DNA from: Paramacrobiotus metropolitanus | Lineage: Eukaryota > Tardigrada > Eutardigrada > Parachela > Macrobiotidae | Direction of reading: 5' to 3' | Length of the DNA: 64,000 bases | NCBI RefSeq assembly: GCF_019649055.1 | Contig: NW_026570311.1 | Location: forward strand, 310,001 to 374,000 | Part shown: positions 1 to 11,964 of the stretch, one piece after another | Position numbering within the stretch: the stretch's first letter is position 1 | How the letters are laid out: the number at the start of each line of letters is the position of its first letter | Translations under genes and position numbers: made by a program | The notes under the pieces: generated by a model | What the model saw: the letters and a program-made list of their open reading frames with translations, nothing else | Told to the model about the DNA's origin: nothing | The model's database searches: none

Positions 1-524
1 TGTTTTTGCGCAACATTTTTGAAAACCAAATTAACGCCTCAGATAATATTCGTGTTTCGTTCTGAGTTTTGGCTAGTATACCCGACCAGTGCTGAAGTGG
101 ATTTCGGGTAGCCGCCCGGTAGCTACTTAGATTTAATAATGAGCCTTCTTATGGATTTAAAGATGGTAGTACGTATCGGTAAATCGAGACTAAGCCTATT
201 ATTTACTTCGAAATTAGGTTTTTTGAGACAACTAAATCTACAAATCTAAGGTATTTTGGCACCTACATATATTAAACTATTCAGATGTCTTCGTTTTTAG
301 CTATTTTGATATCTATAATAAATAAATTTTTATAATAAATAAATAAATTTATTATTAAATTATATATGCACTGACTTTGATATTCTGGTGTTCGGAGATT
401 CAGTTATAGATGTAGCTGTTAAGTAATTCTGTTGTTTAGGATTCTAATCATTTTAAACAATTTAAAAAAAGTGAAGTTTCTAGGAATATAAATTCTTGCA
501 TTTAATTTTAAGTATTTAGGTGTA
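1..524. other. AT-rich non-coding stretch
   Basis: I see no gene here. The sequence is AT-rich, with short runs of aataaataaat around 318-355, and leads into a tandem repeat. Confidence 0.5.
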
Positions 525-941
525 ATTAGAAATATTTAGAAATATTTAGAAATATTAGAAATATTTAGAAATATTTAGAAATATTTAGAAATATTTAGAA
601 ATATTTAGAAATATTTAGAAATATTTAGAAATATTTAGAAATATTTAGAAATATTTAGAAATATTTAGAAATATTCAGAAATATTTAGAAATATTTAGAA
701 ATATTTAGAAATATTCAGAAATATTTAGAAATATTTAGAAATATTCAGAAATATTTAGAAATATTCAGAAATATTTAGAAATATTCAGAAATATTTAGAA
801 ATATTTAGAAATATTTAGAAAGATTTAGAAAGATTTAGAAAGATTTAGAAATATTTAGAAATATTTAGAAATATTTAGAAATATTTAGAAATATTTAGAA
901 ATATTTAGAAATATTTAGAAATATTTAGAAATATTTAGAAA
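525..941. repeat. 10-bp tandem repeat, about 41 copies
   Basis: The unit AAATATTTAG is repeated about 41 times with almost no length change. Variant units are interspersed: atattcagaa near 671, 711, 741, 761 and 781, and agatttagaa near 831-850. The period equals roughly one helical turn, so the A/T tracts are in phase and could bend the DNA. It is not coding. Confidence 0.95.
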
Positions 942-1029
942 TTGCAGAGATTTGCACAGAAATATCAGAAGATATAATTTTACAATAATCAAATGTATAT
1001 TCAGAAATCTGGTAAAACATAATTGCAGA

Positions 1030-1545
1030 TTCGAGGAGCGCGGTTCTGAGGTCACGGGGCACTTCAGTTCGACTTAGCATAGCAAACAGTGAATATATGT
1101 TACAAATCGTTTTCGCAACCTCAGGGACCCGGGTTCGATGGTCCCTGAGTACTGGTTTATTTCGGCTCAGCACATCACACTGTGCACATATGGTACATGT
1201 CGTGATGGCGACCTCGGGGGCCCAGTTCGAGGTCCCCGAGGACTTCAGCTCGGCTCAGTATGTCAAACTGTATAGGAATCGGTGGCGACCCAAAGTTACG
1301 TTTCGACCTAAAGGTCACTAGTGCTTTAGTTTCAGCGAACCCTCAACATGTCTTGAATTAGAAACACAGGCTCGCTTCGCTCGCCATCTTGAGGAGGAAA
1401 TCTCGGTGGCGACCTCGGGGACCGTGGTTCGAGGTCCCCGAGCACTTCAGTTCGACTCAGCCCTTCAAACTGTGTATATAATGAGAAAATCTTGGGGGCC
1501 TCGGAGACCTGGGTTCGAGGTCCCTAAGTACTTCATTTGAACTTC
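1030..1545. repeat. Degenerate ~90-bp repeat with B-box-like core
   Basis: A core reading gaggtccccgagcacttcag, or close to it, recurs at about 1046, 1134, 1229, 1431 and 1518. The spacing is about 88-95 bp, with one double gap. Several copies form an inverted repeat, with ctcgggga before and tccccgag after a GGTTCGA loop, which resembles a tRNA T arm or Pol III B box. The copies are diverged. I see no A box or full tRNA fold. Confidence 0.7.
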
Positions 1546-1547
1546 GA

Positions 1548-1672
1548 AAAAATTCCCCCCTCTTTTTGACCATATCAAATTCCTCCCTCCCTCGCTTCAT
1601 GAATTCCTCCCTCTTTTTGACCACGCAGAAATTCCTCCCTCTCAAAATTCCTCCCTCTTTTTGACCCTGGCC
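1548..1672. repeat. Pyrimidine-rich minisatellite
   Basis: The motif aattcctccctctttttgac occurs about four to five times with small indels. The plus strand is almost pure pyrimidine in each unit. It overlaps no recognisable gene. Confidence 0.8.
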
Positions 1673-1719
1673 TTGTAGCTCCACACATGGGGGTTAAATT
1701 GGCTCAAATAATCAGAGGA

Positions 1720-1746
1720 GCCGTGCGCGCGGGCAGCGCGCACGGC
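1720..1746. other. Perfect GC hairpin
   Basis: GCCGTGCGCGC and GCGCGCACGGC form an 11-bp perfect stem around the five-base loop GGGCA. The surrounding 1.7-2.04 kb is more GC-rich than the flanks and contains a 117-codon open frame that I do not recognise. Confidence 0.7.
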
Positions 1747-2230
1747 CTGGCTCGCAACCATGATCTGCGACCATATAACGCGGGGCCGTATGGGCGCCAC
1801 GCGTATCCTCGACAGCGAACAGCGGTGAAACCGGATGAAGCTTTATTGCCGAATCTAATGCGCACCGTGGCGCAGCAACACCAGACTAATGAGGAAGGAT
1901 CCTGCAGCCAGTGCAACTGTGCTGCAGGTCCGTCAAAACAGCGCAGCAATGTGCGGGGTGGAAATCCCCAGAAACAGCGAATAGCTACTCAGGAGGGCGG
2001 GGCGTCCCGCCCTTACAAGGTTTTTAAGGTTTTCTTTTAAGTGTCTGTTTTTCTCTAAAATCTAACTTTTGGCTGCAAATCTACAAACTTAGAGCTTTTG
2101 AATGATCCATAGACATCGCAGTTTAGTTCAGTGCAGCGCTCACGCATCGATGACAGGAAAAAGGAATTTCGTTAAGTCTTATCCTTTTGTTATAACAGAT
2201 AGCTAAACTTAACTAAACTTTATTTTCCAG

Positions 2231-2580
2231 GCAGTTATTTGAGCTCCGATGCCTTTAGGGGAATTGGCTTTGGATGTGTTTTATTTGTGGTCATGCTCCT
2301 TACGGCGGTTGAAGTGGTCCGCTCTGCCAGGCGACGTAGATCACCGAGCCGACCTATCGTTCTGCCTTTAACCAGCGGCACCGTGCCGCGCGAGCCACTA
2401 CTAACAGTTGCGCCGCATGATGCTGCTAGTCGACCTGCCGTGCTCGATGATCCAGTAATTCCTTTTGATCCCCCTCCGCTTTTTCCGGGAGCACCGCCTT
2501 CGTATTCCCAAGTCACTGCACCACCAGCGCTGGTCGGCATTTCTATGTCGAATCCACCGTCCTACAAATCATGCATCTAG
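2231..2580 (+). pseudogene. Orphan last exon of the tail-bearing membrane-protein family
   Basis: A polypyrimidine-AG acceptor (ends 2230) is followed by GC AGT TAT, exactly as in the fifth exon of the complete family copies. The translation contains a transmembrane helix (FGCVLFVVMLLTAVEV), a basic stop-transfer segment, SRPIV- and SRPAV-type motifs and GAPPSYSQVT, a PPxY motif. I found no exon 1-4 homologue upstream; the 2.04-2.23 kb stretch has none of the conserved cysteines. This makes it a 5'-truncated relic, unless the rest of the gene lies beyond the window's left edge across a very long intron. It lies on the opposite strand to its nearest relatives. Confidence 0.65.
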
Positions 2581-4004
2581 CGTTAAAATTCGCGAAAAGC
2601 GTGTGTATCTTGATCATGTGCACGTCAGAGGCAATTACCCACATTTTCTCCAAAAGCATTCAAGACTGCTCTTTTTCGCGTTTCCGCTTATCGAATGACT
2701 GTAAAATGCTGCACAGATCTTCGTCAGCGGTGATCAAGTAGTGTTAAAGTCACGTTGTCTGGTTTCGTTGTTTGGTTTCGTCATTTTCCTAACTTTCCCG
2801 CTTGAGCGGTTTCGTTAGCTATTGCCGGTGGCGAGTACGGTGCAACCAAGAACAATAAGTGTAATATTATAGTCGTTGCAGTATTTGCCCGCAAGTCAGC
2901 TTGCTTATATTCTAATTCTGTCACCTTTGAGTACATCTGCAGGTCGCCGTATCTCTCCGTACGGTAGGCACAAAGTCATTGTCGACTTAGTGGTTGTCGA
3001 AAATACAGCACTGGAGTCGTTTTTCTTGATCACCCAAACCGCGGTACTCTCGATGAACCGTGAGCACGCGTTAGTGTCGTTGTGATCTCGTCGACTGCGT
3101 AATTTGCACAAATTCTACCGAGCTACTTAAAATATTGTGACGGACTGCTGTATTTTCGAACACTCAGGAAAGAGATTGACTGTTTAGGTGCTCTTCTAGA
3201 CTTCCCGATACAGTTTACATTCCGCATTGCGTGCGCAAGAGTAAGAAGTTTTGGTGGCTTACGAACTACGGCTAGTAACTCACGGGAACATAGCATATTG
3301 AACAATAACAACTTCCTCTAAGCATAACTATTTAAGCCCGTGAAGCAGTACAGTAAATAGCGACAATGCCTAGTTAGTACAATACATCCAAAGTTGCAAC
3401 AGAATCTTTGAATGGGGATTTTGTTTATATCACTTTTTTCGGCAAGATTTCAAGTACTCCAAAAGAGGTCGAATAGAAAATCATTTAGTATCATTGATTA
3501 CATGGCTGGCTATCTTTGTCGAGCATTGCTGTCTGGGTCTGCCAGAGAAGGACAGCAAATGGCCGGATGGAATGACTCTAATTCTGGTGCGGTTTTATGG
3601 TGAGGCGGTTCTTGGGATGCGACGTGTTGGTTACTGTAGCCGTGTCGCATGTGCACATTAACTCCATAAGGCCGGTAGTGTTGTGCATTTGGCTGAAGAA
3701 AGCGTGCTCCTTCTTTGGCAGATTTGGGATACCTTCTCTGTAACTTAGCACTTAGCAATGGATAATATCCGGACATTCCGAACGGCATCTGCGCAGTTAA
3801 CTAGATTCTTCGTCCGGAAAATTCGTTAAGTATCCGGCGGCGATCTACGGCCTTTTTAAGGCAACGTTTAAGTCTAGCCTAGTCAGAGGAAGTGCAGGGG
3901 ATGTTTTGGATCGCCTGAAATGGCCAACGACACTAACGGTTTAGATGTTTTTCAGTGTTTACAAATAGACCGTTTTAAGAAGTACATATAAACCTGCGCT
4001 GGCT
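2581..4004. other. Non-coding stretch, nothing recognised
   Basis: Only short open frames occur, none with a recognisable domain or a partner exon. A 92-codon minus-strand frame at 3510-3788 is His/Pro-rich but has no support from paralogues. Confidence 0.4.
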
Positions 4005-4104
4005 AATCTGATAATATGTGTTTGATAAATCTGATAATATAATAATAATCTGATATAATCTGATAATATGGTAATAAATCTGATAATATCTGATCTGATA
4101 ATAT
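4005..4104. repeat. TCTGATAATAT simple repeat
   Basis: Degenerate repetition of atctgataatat with interspersed aataataat lies directly upstream of the LINE fragment. It may be slippage at an insertion junction. Confidence 0.7.
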
Positions 4105-4516
4105 GTGGTTATACAAGATCAAACATCCGGAAAAATTCCATGTGCCGCAGTACATCAGCGAGATGGTGGAATTTGACGACCGTATCAAGCCGTACAACCT
4201 TCGGAATAGAAACCGCATCCTGATAAAGGCGGAAGCGAAGAAGAAAGTTGGCGAGACGACCTTTGCTTGGAAGCTTAATAAATTGTGGTTATTTTTTGTT
4301 GATTCTAATTTTTCTGATCTGTTCGATATTCGTACTATTGGTGCTTTTAAGCAAGTTTTGAACCGTGTCAATTTTGTTTAAGGAGTCCTTTTCTGTCTAT
4401 CTGTACTCGTACTTTTAGATTTTACTGTTTGGCCAGGTTTAAAATCCCAGCTAGTATGTCACCCTAGCCGGAAATGGGCTACCTGCTCCACGATGAATAA
4501 TAATAATAATAATATT
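4104..4516 (+). mobile_element. 3' end of a non-LTR (LINE) retrotransposon
   Basis: An open frame ending at 4381 contains KPYNLRNRNRI followed about 50 residues later by GAFKQVLNRV. This pattern (YNLRN, then a W-rich stretch, then FK at the end) resembles the extreme C-terminus of many LINE reverse-transcriptase proteins. The 3' untranslated part ends in (AAT)n at about 4497-4516, as many LINEs do. No reverse-transcriptase catalytic motif is present, so this is a strongly 5'-truncated dead copy. The family cannot be named from so little sequence. Confidence 0.5.
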
Positions 4517-5089
4517 GTGTACTGGATGATGCCGAATAACAAGAAAAAATAAGGTGATTGGTTAATTGATGTGGCTCATGCTACACGTAATTTGTGCACT
4601 TGTTGAAATAAAATTCAGCAGTGATAATGCTATTTTTTAAGTTTTTGGCCGGAACTGTTCAGCGAATGAATCAAATACAGGAACAGATGGCAACAAGAAG
4701 TTACTAATTACTATCATTACTATATTTGCGCGAGTCGTGTTGAGTTATTTGCTTATTTTGCCACACGAGACGGGTTCCAGCTACTCCCGGTCTCACACTT
4801 TTGCTGATGGATAATGCAATAAATCATTCCGATTTTAATTGCTGTTAGTTGCTTTCTTTTCCGAATCGCAACAGCCCATGAAACCGCTTGGCCGGACAGG
4901 TTGGCTACAGGGCGAAACCAAAACAAAAGACCGCTTATCTTGGCATTGCTAAACAGGAGTCGACAAAACAGAGCGCAATATTTCGTAGAAATCTGATACA
5001 AGCAATAAAAATGACATCTGTAAAGGTCAACAGTGAAATAGGTTTTCCGATGCACAGCAGTTCATTGTAGTTGCGTCACTTGCGTGTAC

Positions 5090-8000
5090 TCAATATTTCG
5101 GGGCTGGCGGTTGCGGCATAGGAATACTGACTGCCATCGGTGTTGCCGTGACTTCCGCGTAAGAAGGCGGCGCTCCCATGAAGGGCGGATCGGGACCAAC
5201 AGGCGCTCCGACAACTATAGGTCGACTGGTTTGCATGGTTCCGCTTGTGGATGTCAGAACGATGGGTCGGCTGGGAGACGTTTTATGACTGGCCGAGCAA
5301 GCGGCGGAAACAACGGCAATGAGGAACACGACGAAGAATACACTGCCCATGACAATTCCCGTAATGGCACCGGAGCTTAAGCCGTAGTCATAACTGCCTG
5401 GAAAGTAAGACTCGGTTAACTTTCAACTGATATTTGCAGTTAACTTTATAATCGCTTTCGGCACTACTTACAGTAATTTTTTATTTGTTGCAGGCAGCTT
5501 GTAGTGCAGTACAGGACTAACACCCTAATTTTTGTTTTTTTTTTACAGAGGTTATTTTTGACAAGCTGGCATCACATAGAAAATCAACCTGCTTAAAAGC
5601 CCTAGTTTTCGAAAACAGTGTTGTTTGTATCCAATAGCTAGCCAGCAGGCGGCAGATAAGTTCTGTACCCTCACACGAAAATCGAGCTTACGCCAAAATT
5701 TTGACTGGGCGCATAATAGATAGGTGGTAAGCGGCATAACTTGCCGGTTACTATGCGGCTGACTATGCCGCAGCCTAGTTGTTTTTGTAATTCCCATTGG
5801 CTTGCAAACAAGCGGCCTGCCGTGTACAGCCCACTTGAACGTCTGTACGTACAGTCTTGCACACTCACATTCAGTCCCGTAGCAACCAGTACTGTAAACC
5901 CAACGTCTGCACTGTGTAGTTGCAGTCTGCTTTAGGACGTCAAACTTTAAACTTTCAAATTCAAAACCCATAGAATCTAGTTCCTGACGTTCTTTTGCTT
6001 CCGTCGTGTTTTGGAATATGATTGTTTGTGGTTTGCTGTTGTTCGGGAATTCCTGTGATGATTTTCGTCAACGATAATGTTGAGGAACTTGGAGTTTCAA
6101 CCGACAAACGCCAATAAAAATATGGAATCGCGTTCATTTGGAGGTTCGCTGTTTGGCAGCAACTCGTACGATAATAATTATCTGGCAAATTCCACGACCA
6201 AGAAAGCACGTTTTTCGAAAAGATGCGCCAGTCCTCTTTAAGGTAAATTTTTCTGGTAAGAATTCTTTTATCCCGCGGGAATTCCTGACATATGCTTGTG
6301 CTACTTTGCTTATTGTCAAAATAATGGCTTAACATCACAAAAGTAAAGCCCTGCAAATGCAATTTTAATAAAATTTTATTTGGGTGAAAATCTATGTGCA
6401 TCTATGAATCTTGGCATCCAGCAGTTGTGTTTTATTGTCTCCACAGGAATTCCGGGAATTTCCATCGTTACATTTGCAGTTAAATCTGGGAAAGCCGCTT
6501 CTACTGAATGAAATCAAAAACGGTAAGTTACATCTGCATGCAAAATAAAAAAATGTAAAACTGACTGGCGTTGGTGTGAAAATGATTTTGTTTGAAAATG
6601 GAATAAGGTTTCCAGTGTAGTGAATGTGCCCTGTTTGTGCCTTGTAGGTAACCTGGCGTCTGGAATTCCCGTTTGAGACCAGTTTGGATTTTAATCGAGG
6701 CATCGAAGACCAATTCCAATTTGATGTTTTAATTAGGATACTGGCTTCCAGATATCTCTCTGAATATTTCGTTCAGTTTATGACTGTTGTTTGTTGTGCT
6801 TAATTTTGTCCTCCGAATTGGTTCAGTCTACAATCTCGCTTGAATTGATGTTTCTCGGGAATTCCTGTTTGCAATACCGACCCTCGTACCTCCGTACTGG
6901 AAACGTGAATAAAATTATAAAACTATAATGCAATAATATAATCAAACTGTTCTTAATAAATCAATGCCTTTATGCAACATCATAATTTTAAGCGGGTGGG
7001 AGGAAAATTATTCGTTATGAAACCAGCAAATCGCAAAGAGCATATAAACGGCACCTTCATACATTCCGCCAATGGGAGCAGCTGTGCTGCCCAATAGCAA
7101 TAGCAAGAGCTCGTCCAATAGGAACGGGAAAAGCAGTAAGAGGTTGGCTCGTAAGCATTAGCCAATAGAAATCGTTTTAAAGCGACTCACACGGCATACC
7201 AACTCTTGGTAGCCTATTCAGAGTTAATGGCCCTAAAAAGTGGCTGCGGCATACCACTTACCGGTACTCAGCGCAAAGTATGCCGCATTCGTTTTTTCCT
7301 ATGAGACCGTGGGAATTCCAGTAACTCGGTGTGGACGTGTAAGAATAATACGGGCTAGTCGGCTGCGCAATGCATGATTGCCTTGTGTAGACCGGATTCA
7401 TTCCATACACAACGGGATTGAAGCTGGCTGGACAGTTGACGCGGTCATTCGCTCCGTCCGTATGACAGATGAAGTTGTTGTTCACATATCCCGACAATGC
7501 TGTGCACCGCGTGTTCATTGAATGTGAACTATCTACGAAAACATAACAATATGGCATTCCACTCTGTGACTGTTCCTAAAAATGTTTGAATTCTGTTTAG
7601 CTTTTGCCGACCTTCAACAACCACAAAATCGATGTACGCCTCATGCACTCCTGTCGATGCGAATGTGCTGCGGAAATATTCGAAAGTGAAGGATGGCTGT
7701 TTGGCGTACGACGTCAGAGCTTGCGAGACGGAGGAGGGATTGGACCAAGCAGTATAGGAGCCGGTTAACTCTTTGAGAAGGATACGCGCTGCCAGTCGGT
7801 CAGTTCCATAGATTCGGACATAGTCGGCAGTCGGCAAAACAAATTTCCTGTAATTTGTAAATGGCGCATTACGAAAAAATTATTATGGTAACGTTAACGT
7901 TTTTACTTACCGAATGTTGAAATAAAAAGCGAAAAAGTCCCACGACCTCCCGCAGTTGGATGCCAGTGTTACGTTGAAATAGCATAATCCCGTGGGCAAA

Positions 8001-8460
8001 TCCGGTATGAAATAATAGCGGAATGTACCGGCTCGACCGGTGTACGTGTAGGGACACTCAATCGTTAGGCTTTGGTTGCATGTGTTCTCCAAATTGGGAT
8101 CTACGGTTCAGATGATCTTAAAATATCCGGCCTCTCCTGTTAGGCTATTTTGTTGTTCTAGAAGCTCTTGATGTTTAGAAGCTAGTCTCTACAAAGCGGC
8201 GCACTACAAAGGTTTCAATAATATTATGCTATCGGCTTTGTACTCGTAACTATTTTGCTTAACGCAAAACACATATGTACGTGCACACGTAACACATACG
8301 TACCTGTTTCATCGAACTGTAGCAAAAAACACTGAATATCACAAGTACACTGTAGTAAAACCATAATCACTCACACGAATTGTAATACTGAGCGTCCGCA
8401 CTACGGAGGCAGTAAAGGTCCCAGACCAAGGATGATGAACACCACGGTTCCGGTACCCAT
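5090..8460 (-). pseudogene. Type I membrane protein, family copy with frameshifted signal peptide
   Basis: Exons on the minus strand are 8375-8460, 7911-8100, 7612-7847, 7308-7532 and 5090-5397. Exons 2-5 are open and in phase, and encode the GRAGTFRYYF ectodomain, the four-Cys module (ALSGYVNNNFICHTDG), a transmembrane helix and a tail with TSRPIVVG and GAPPSYAEVT. Exon 1 is 86 nt against 88 nt in the sister gene at 9392-11135. The 2-bp loss puts a TAG in frame at codon 20 of the signal peptide, and I found no in-frame alternative ATG in the 60 nt upstream. Intron 4 is 1910 nt against about 270 nt in the sister, and its donor (GTCTCA) is weak. It is therefore probably a pseudogene, unless the deletion is an assembly error. 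Confidence 0.7.
6046..6865. promoter_or_regulatory. Cluster of GGAATTCC palindromes (kappaB-like)
   Basis: GGAATTCC occurs at 6046, 6278, 6446, 6662 and 6858. Most are extended to CGGGAATTCC or GGGAATTCCT, and a GGGAATTTCC lies at 6454. These match the GGGRNNYYCC pattern of Rel/NF-kappaB sites. They sit inside the oversized fourth intron of the frameshifted membrane-protein copy. Whether they bind anything is inference. They could instead be traces of an unrecognised repeat. Confidence 0.25.
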
Positions 8461-9391
8461 TCTAGTTTGCATCTGCGTAGCAGTGACACAGTAGAACCTT
8501 TTGTTACAAATCGCTGCTACAGACACAGTCAGCTGTAACAGGTTGCAGTAACTGTCAAGCAACATTATTTATATAATTATACGGGAAAGTGGGATTATCT
8601 CTTAGAGCGATTACAACAACGCAGATTACTTATTACATTGTTTTCTGTTGTTGCACTAGTATCACTAAAGTCTGACAGCAGTAGGTCTATCGTAATATGG
8701 GTAATACGCGGAGTAGTTTTGTTATGGTCTTATGGATATCACCTACGGGCTATTGTGCTTATCGGACAGTCGACAAACGATCTTACAATTGTGACCATAT
8801 CAGTTATGATATCAATTAAAACGTGATAGTTACGCAGGCTTAGCCGTAGCTGTGCGTTAGAGAAAGCCGAACGGCTGATGTAGTTCTTCCTACAACCGCA
8901 TATTCTGTGGTACTGGTGGTACGAGCTCACAGGATCTATTCGAAAGTGGATGTGCAGTCAGTAAAAGTAATACAGTATTTACCAAGAAGCTACGTAGATC
9001 TTCCCTTTTCCAACCTCCCTTTTTTGTGTTCTGCCTCTGACTGCATCCAGTGAATACAAAAAAACATTTTGTTCGTAAAAAACAAAGTGCCATACAGTCT
9101 GTCACTGCTGCACTACATTGACTTGATTAACAATTTCAAAAAATCTTAAAAATCTGAGCAACAAAGCCATAATCGAAAGTGTTATCGGATGGTTGTAATT
9201 TATAAAGGCGCAGGCACACAAAAGATTACACAGATTGTATAAAATTCATTTATAAAGGCGCAGGCACACAAAAGATTACACAGATTGTATAAAATTCAAC
9301 CTTGCGCTTCATAATATCAGGAAAGCTGTATAGAGCACTCTGTATCACAGAAACATATCCTGCACACTAGCTTGGTGAGCAGTCGATTCAC
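8461..9391. other. Intergenic; upstream region shared with next copy, 50-bp tandem duplication
   Basis: About 8590-8730 matches about 11280-11410 in near-identical words (agagcgattacaaca, gtctgacagcagtag). The duplication that made this pair of genes therefore included their upstream DNA. A 50-bp unit beginning tttataaaggcgcaggcaca is repeated exactly twice at 9199-9248 and 9249-9298. I see no gene. Confidence 0.7.
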
Positions 9392-11135
9392 TTAAAATTT
9401 TGGTATTGGTGGTTGAGGCATAGGAACGCTGACTTGTGCCGGTGATGCAGTAGCTTTTTGTGCCGGCAATGCAGTAACTTCTCCATAAGACGGGGGTGCT
9501 CCCATAAACGGCGGAGTGGGTTCGACAGCAAAAGCAGGCTGTCCGACAACAACGGGCCGACTAGTGTTGATGTTACCGCTAGTCAATGCCAGAATGGGTC
9601 GGCTGGGAGATGTTTTACGACTGGCTGAGCAAGCGGCGGAAGCAACCGCTATGAGAAAGACGACAAAGAACACACTGCCCATGACAATTCCCGTAATGGC
9701 GCCGGAACTCAAGCCGTAGTCATAATTGCCTGGAATGTAAAACTCGGGTAAGTTTCCACGGTATCGGCAATCAATTTTATAATTACTTTTGGGATTACTT
9801 AATCCTTTATTTTTTTTGCTGCATGCAGCTGAAAGGAATCAACTAACAACAAAATGTGTTTTTTTCCAGGAGCTGTTTTTAAGCAGCCTGTCATTCCACA
9901 GAAAAGCAGCAAGTTGCGTGGCAACCAGCATCAGTTTTCAGAAACGTTTTATTAAATACGAGTAGCAAGTCTAAATGCGAAATTTGCGAATTTACGTACT
10001 ATGCGAATTCCAGTAACTCGGCGTCGACGAGTACCAGTAGTATGGATACGTGGTTGTTGTTTGGGGCGCGCATTGCCGCGAGTAGGCCGGATTCATTCCA
10101 TTCACGATGGGAGTGAAGCTGGCTGGACAGTTGACTCGCTCATTTGTTCCGTCCGTATGACAGATGAAATTGTTGTTCACGTATCCCGACAAAGCTGTGC
10201 ACCGCGTATTCATTGAATGTGAGTCATCTAAAACAACCCATAATATAGCTGTTACTCCGTGACTGCTACATTGTTTTTACAGTATACGAAATCTGCTTAG
10301 TCCTGACAAAGTTACTAACTTTCAACGACAACAAAGTCGATGTAAGCCTCATGCGATCCGGTAGATAGGGCACTGCCGCGGAAATATTCGAAGGTAATTG
10401 AAGGCTGTTTGGCGTACGACGTCAGAGCTTGCGCGACGGAAGAAGGAAAGTACCAAGCGGTGTATCTGCCGGTTAACTCTTTGAGAAGGAAACGCAGTGA
10501 TCCAGCAGTTTGGTAGATTCGGACATAATCGGCGGTCGGCAGAATAAATTTCCTACGGTTTGTAGACGGCGCATTACGAAAACATTATTATGTTTGCCAT
10601 AACGTTTGCTTACCGAACATTGAAATAAAACGCGAAACGGTCGTACGGCCCTCCGCAGTCGGCTGCTAGTGTCACGTTGAAGGTGCATAGTCCCATGGGC
10701 ATGTTCGGTATAAAGTAGTAGCGGAATGTACCGGCGCGACCGGTGTATGGGTAAGGACACTCAATCGTGAGACTTTGATTGCATGTGTTCTCCAAATCGG
10801 GATCTGCAATTAAGATGCTTCGTATCCAGTAGCTGCTCTACCTGGTTTGATCTGTTTACAAGCAAGCCTCTACAAAGTGGGGCATTTCCGAAAAAGGCTT
10901 CCCAGACTACAGTGTTAGAGCGCCTTGCAGTACTATTGCTAATTGCATTTCTTTGAAAGTGGATGCATAAGTGCTATTGTTATAAAAAATGTAACGAAAA
11001 ACAGTGGATATCACAAAAGTTATGTAGTTTAAGCCACTAGCACTCACACGAATTGTAGTACTGAGCATCCGCACCGCCTGCGCAGTAAAGAAGTCCGAGG
11101 CCAAGGATAATGAAGATCACGTTTTCGGTATCCAT
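9392..11135 (-). CDS. Type I membrane protein with CUB-like and 4-Cys ectodomain and PPxY tail
   Basis: This copy has five exons: 11048-11135, 10614-10803, 10320-10552, 10000-10227 and 9392-9729. All have GT-AG borders and the phases sum to a 358-residue frame. It starts with a signal peptide (MDTENVIFIILGLGLLYC). Exons 2-3 carry C-x8-C, GRAGTFRYYF, NVTL, a second Cys pair and then DYVRIY to DFVVVE, a layout reminiscent of a CUB domain (inference). Exon 4 carries TRCTALSGYV, FICHTDG, RVNCP and SRQC. Exon 5 has a 20-residue helix, a basic stop-transfer segment, TSRPVVVG and GAPPSYGEVT. PPxY motifs are known to recruit WW-domain proteins such as Nedd4-type ubiquitin ligases. It is the best-preserved member of the family in this window. 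Its function is unknown; a cell-surface receptor or adhesion role is plausible. Confidence 0.8.
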
Positions 11136-11964
11136 TCCAGTAAGCATTTGTGGAGCAGTGGCACAAGATTTGTGTCAGTATCGCAAAAAAGAATTACGGT
11201 ACAGACCCAGTCAGCAGTAACAGGCTAAAATTACTGTAAAGCTACATTGCTTTTTACATCTGTACTTCTATACCGAAAGGTAGGATTATCTGTCAGAGCG
11301 ATTACAACAGCACAGATAACATAATATAATGCTGTTATACAAGTAGCAGTTAAGTCTGACAGCAGTAGCCCTATCAAAAATGGTATTACGCGCTATAGTT
11401 TTGTTACAGATATCTACTTTGTGCTGTTATCCCTCTTGAACAGTGGAAACGATATTATAATTGTATCCATATCAATCATAACGCGACAGTTGCGCCCGTT
11501 TATTGTTGTCGAAGCTGTGCGTAGAAATAAACAAAATCGTCAATACAGTTGTTGTTCATGGTCGAAAGTGGAAACGTATATTCTGCGGAACAGACTGTGC
11601 GAGGATACAACGATGATTATTTAGAAATGGTAAAATTAATACGGTGTACCAACAGAGCACAGCTGGCTTTCTGCCCTTTCCTCTTGTGTGCTCTTTTCAT
11701 CAAATGCTTCTTCGAAATTTATGTTCAGCAAAAGCTATATGCCGGATATCGGCGCTGCACGATACCACTTTAAATGGTGCAAAATATTACATATGCGAAC
11801 AGTTTTAAAATCCTCGAAAGCAGCACAGACGTTAGTTGGCACAAACGTACAAAAAAATGCGCAAATTTTTGCCTCAACATCTGCCTCATCAGACAGAGTC
11901 AACGGAGTATCTGTTACCGTAAGTTATCGTCCGCTCTGGGTTCACAGCGGTTATTTGACCTAGC
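11136..11964. other. Intergenic, duplicated upstream DNA
   Basis: The first few hundred bases match the upstream DNA of the neighbouring copy at about 8.5-8.8 kb. No supported gene is present; short open frames here have no paralogous exons. Confidence 0.5.

Noticed and set aside
525-941. CRISPR-like array
   Set aside because: There are no spacers; the unit is a 10-bp head-to-tail satellite in a eukaryotic genome.
1687-2040. 117-codon open frame in a GC-rich patch
   Set aside because: No domain, no paralogue, composition driven by local GC, and a hairpin inside the frame; nothing supports coding.
5552-5971. 139-codon minus-strand open frame
   Set aside because: It lies within an intron of a family gene, has no recognisable motif and no exon homology.
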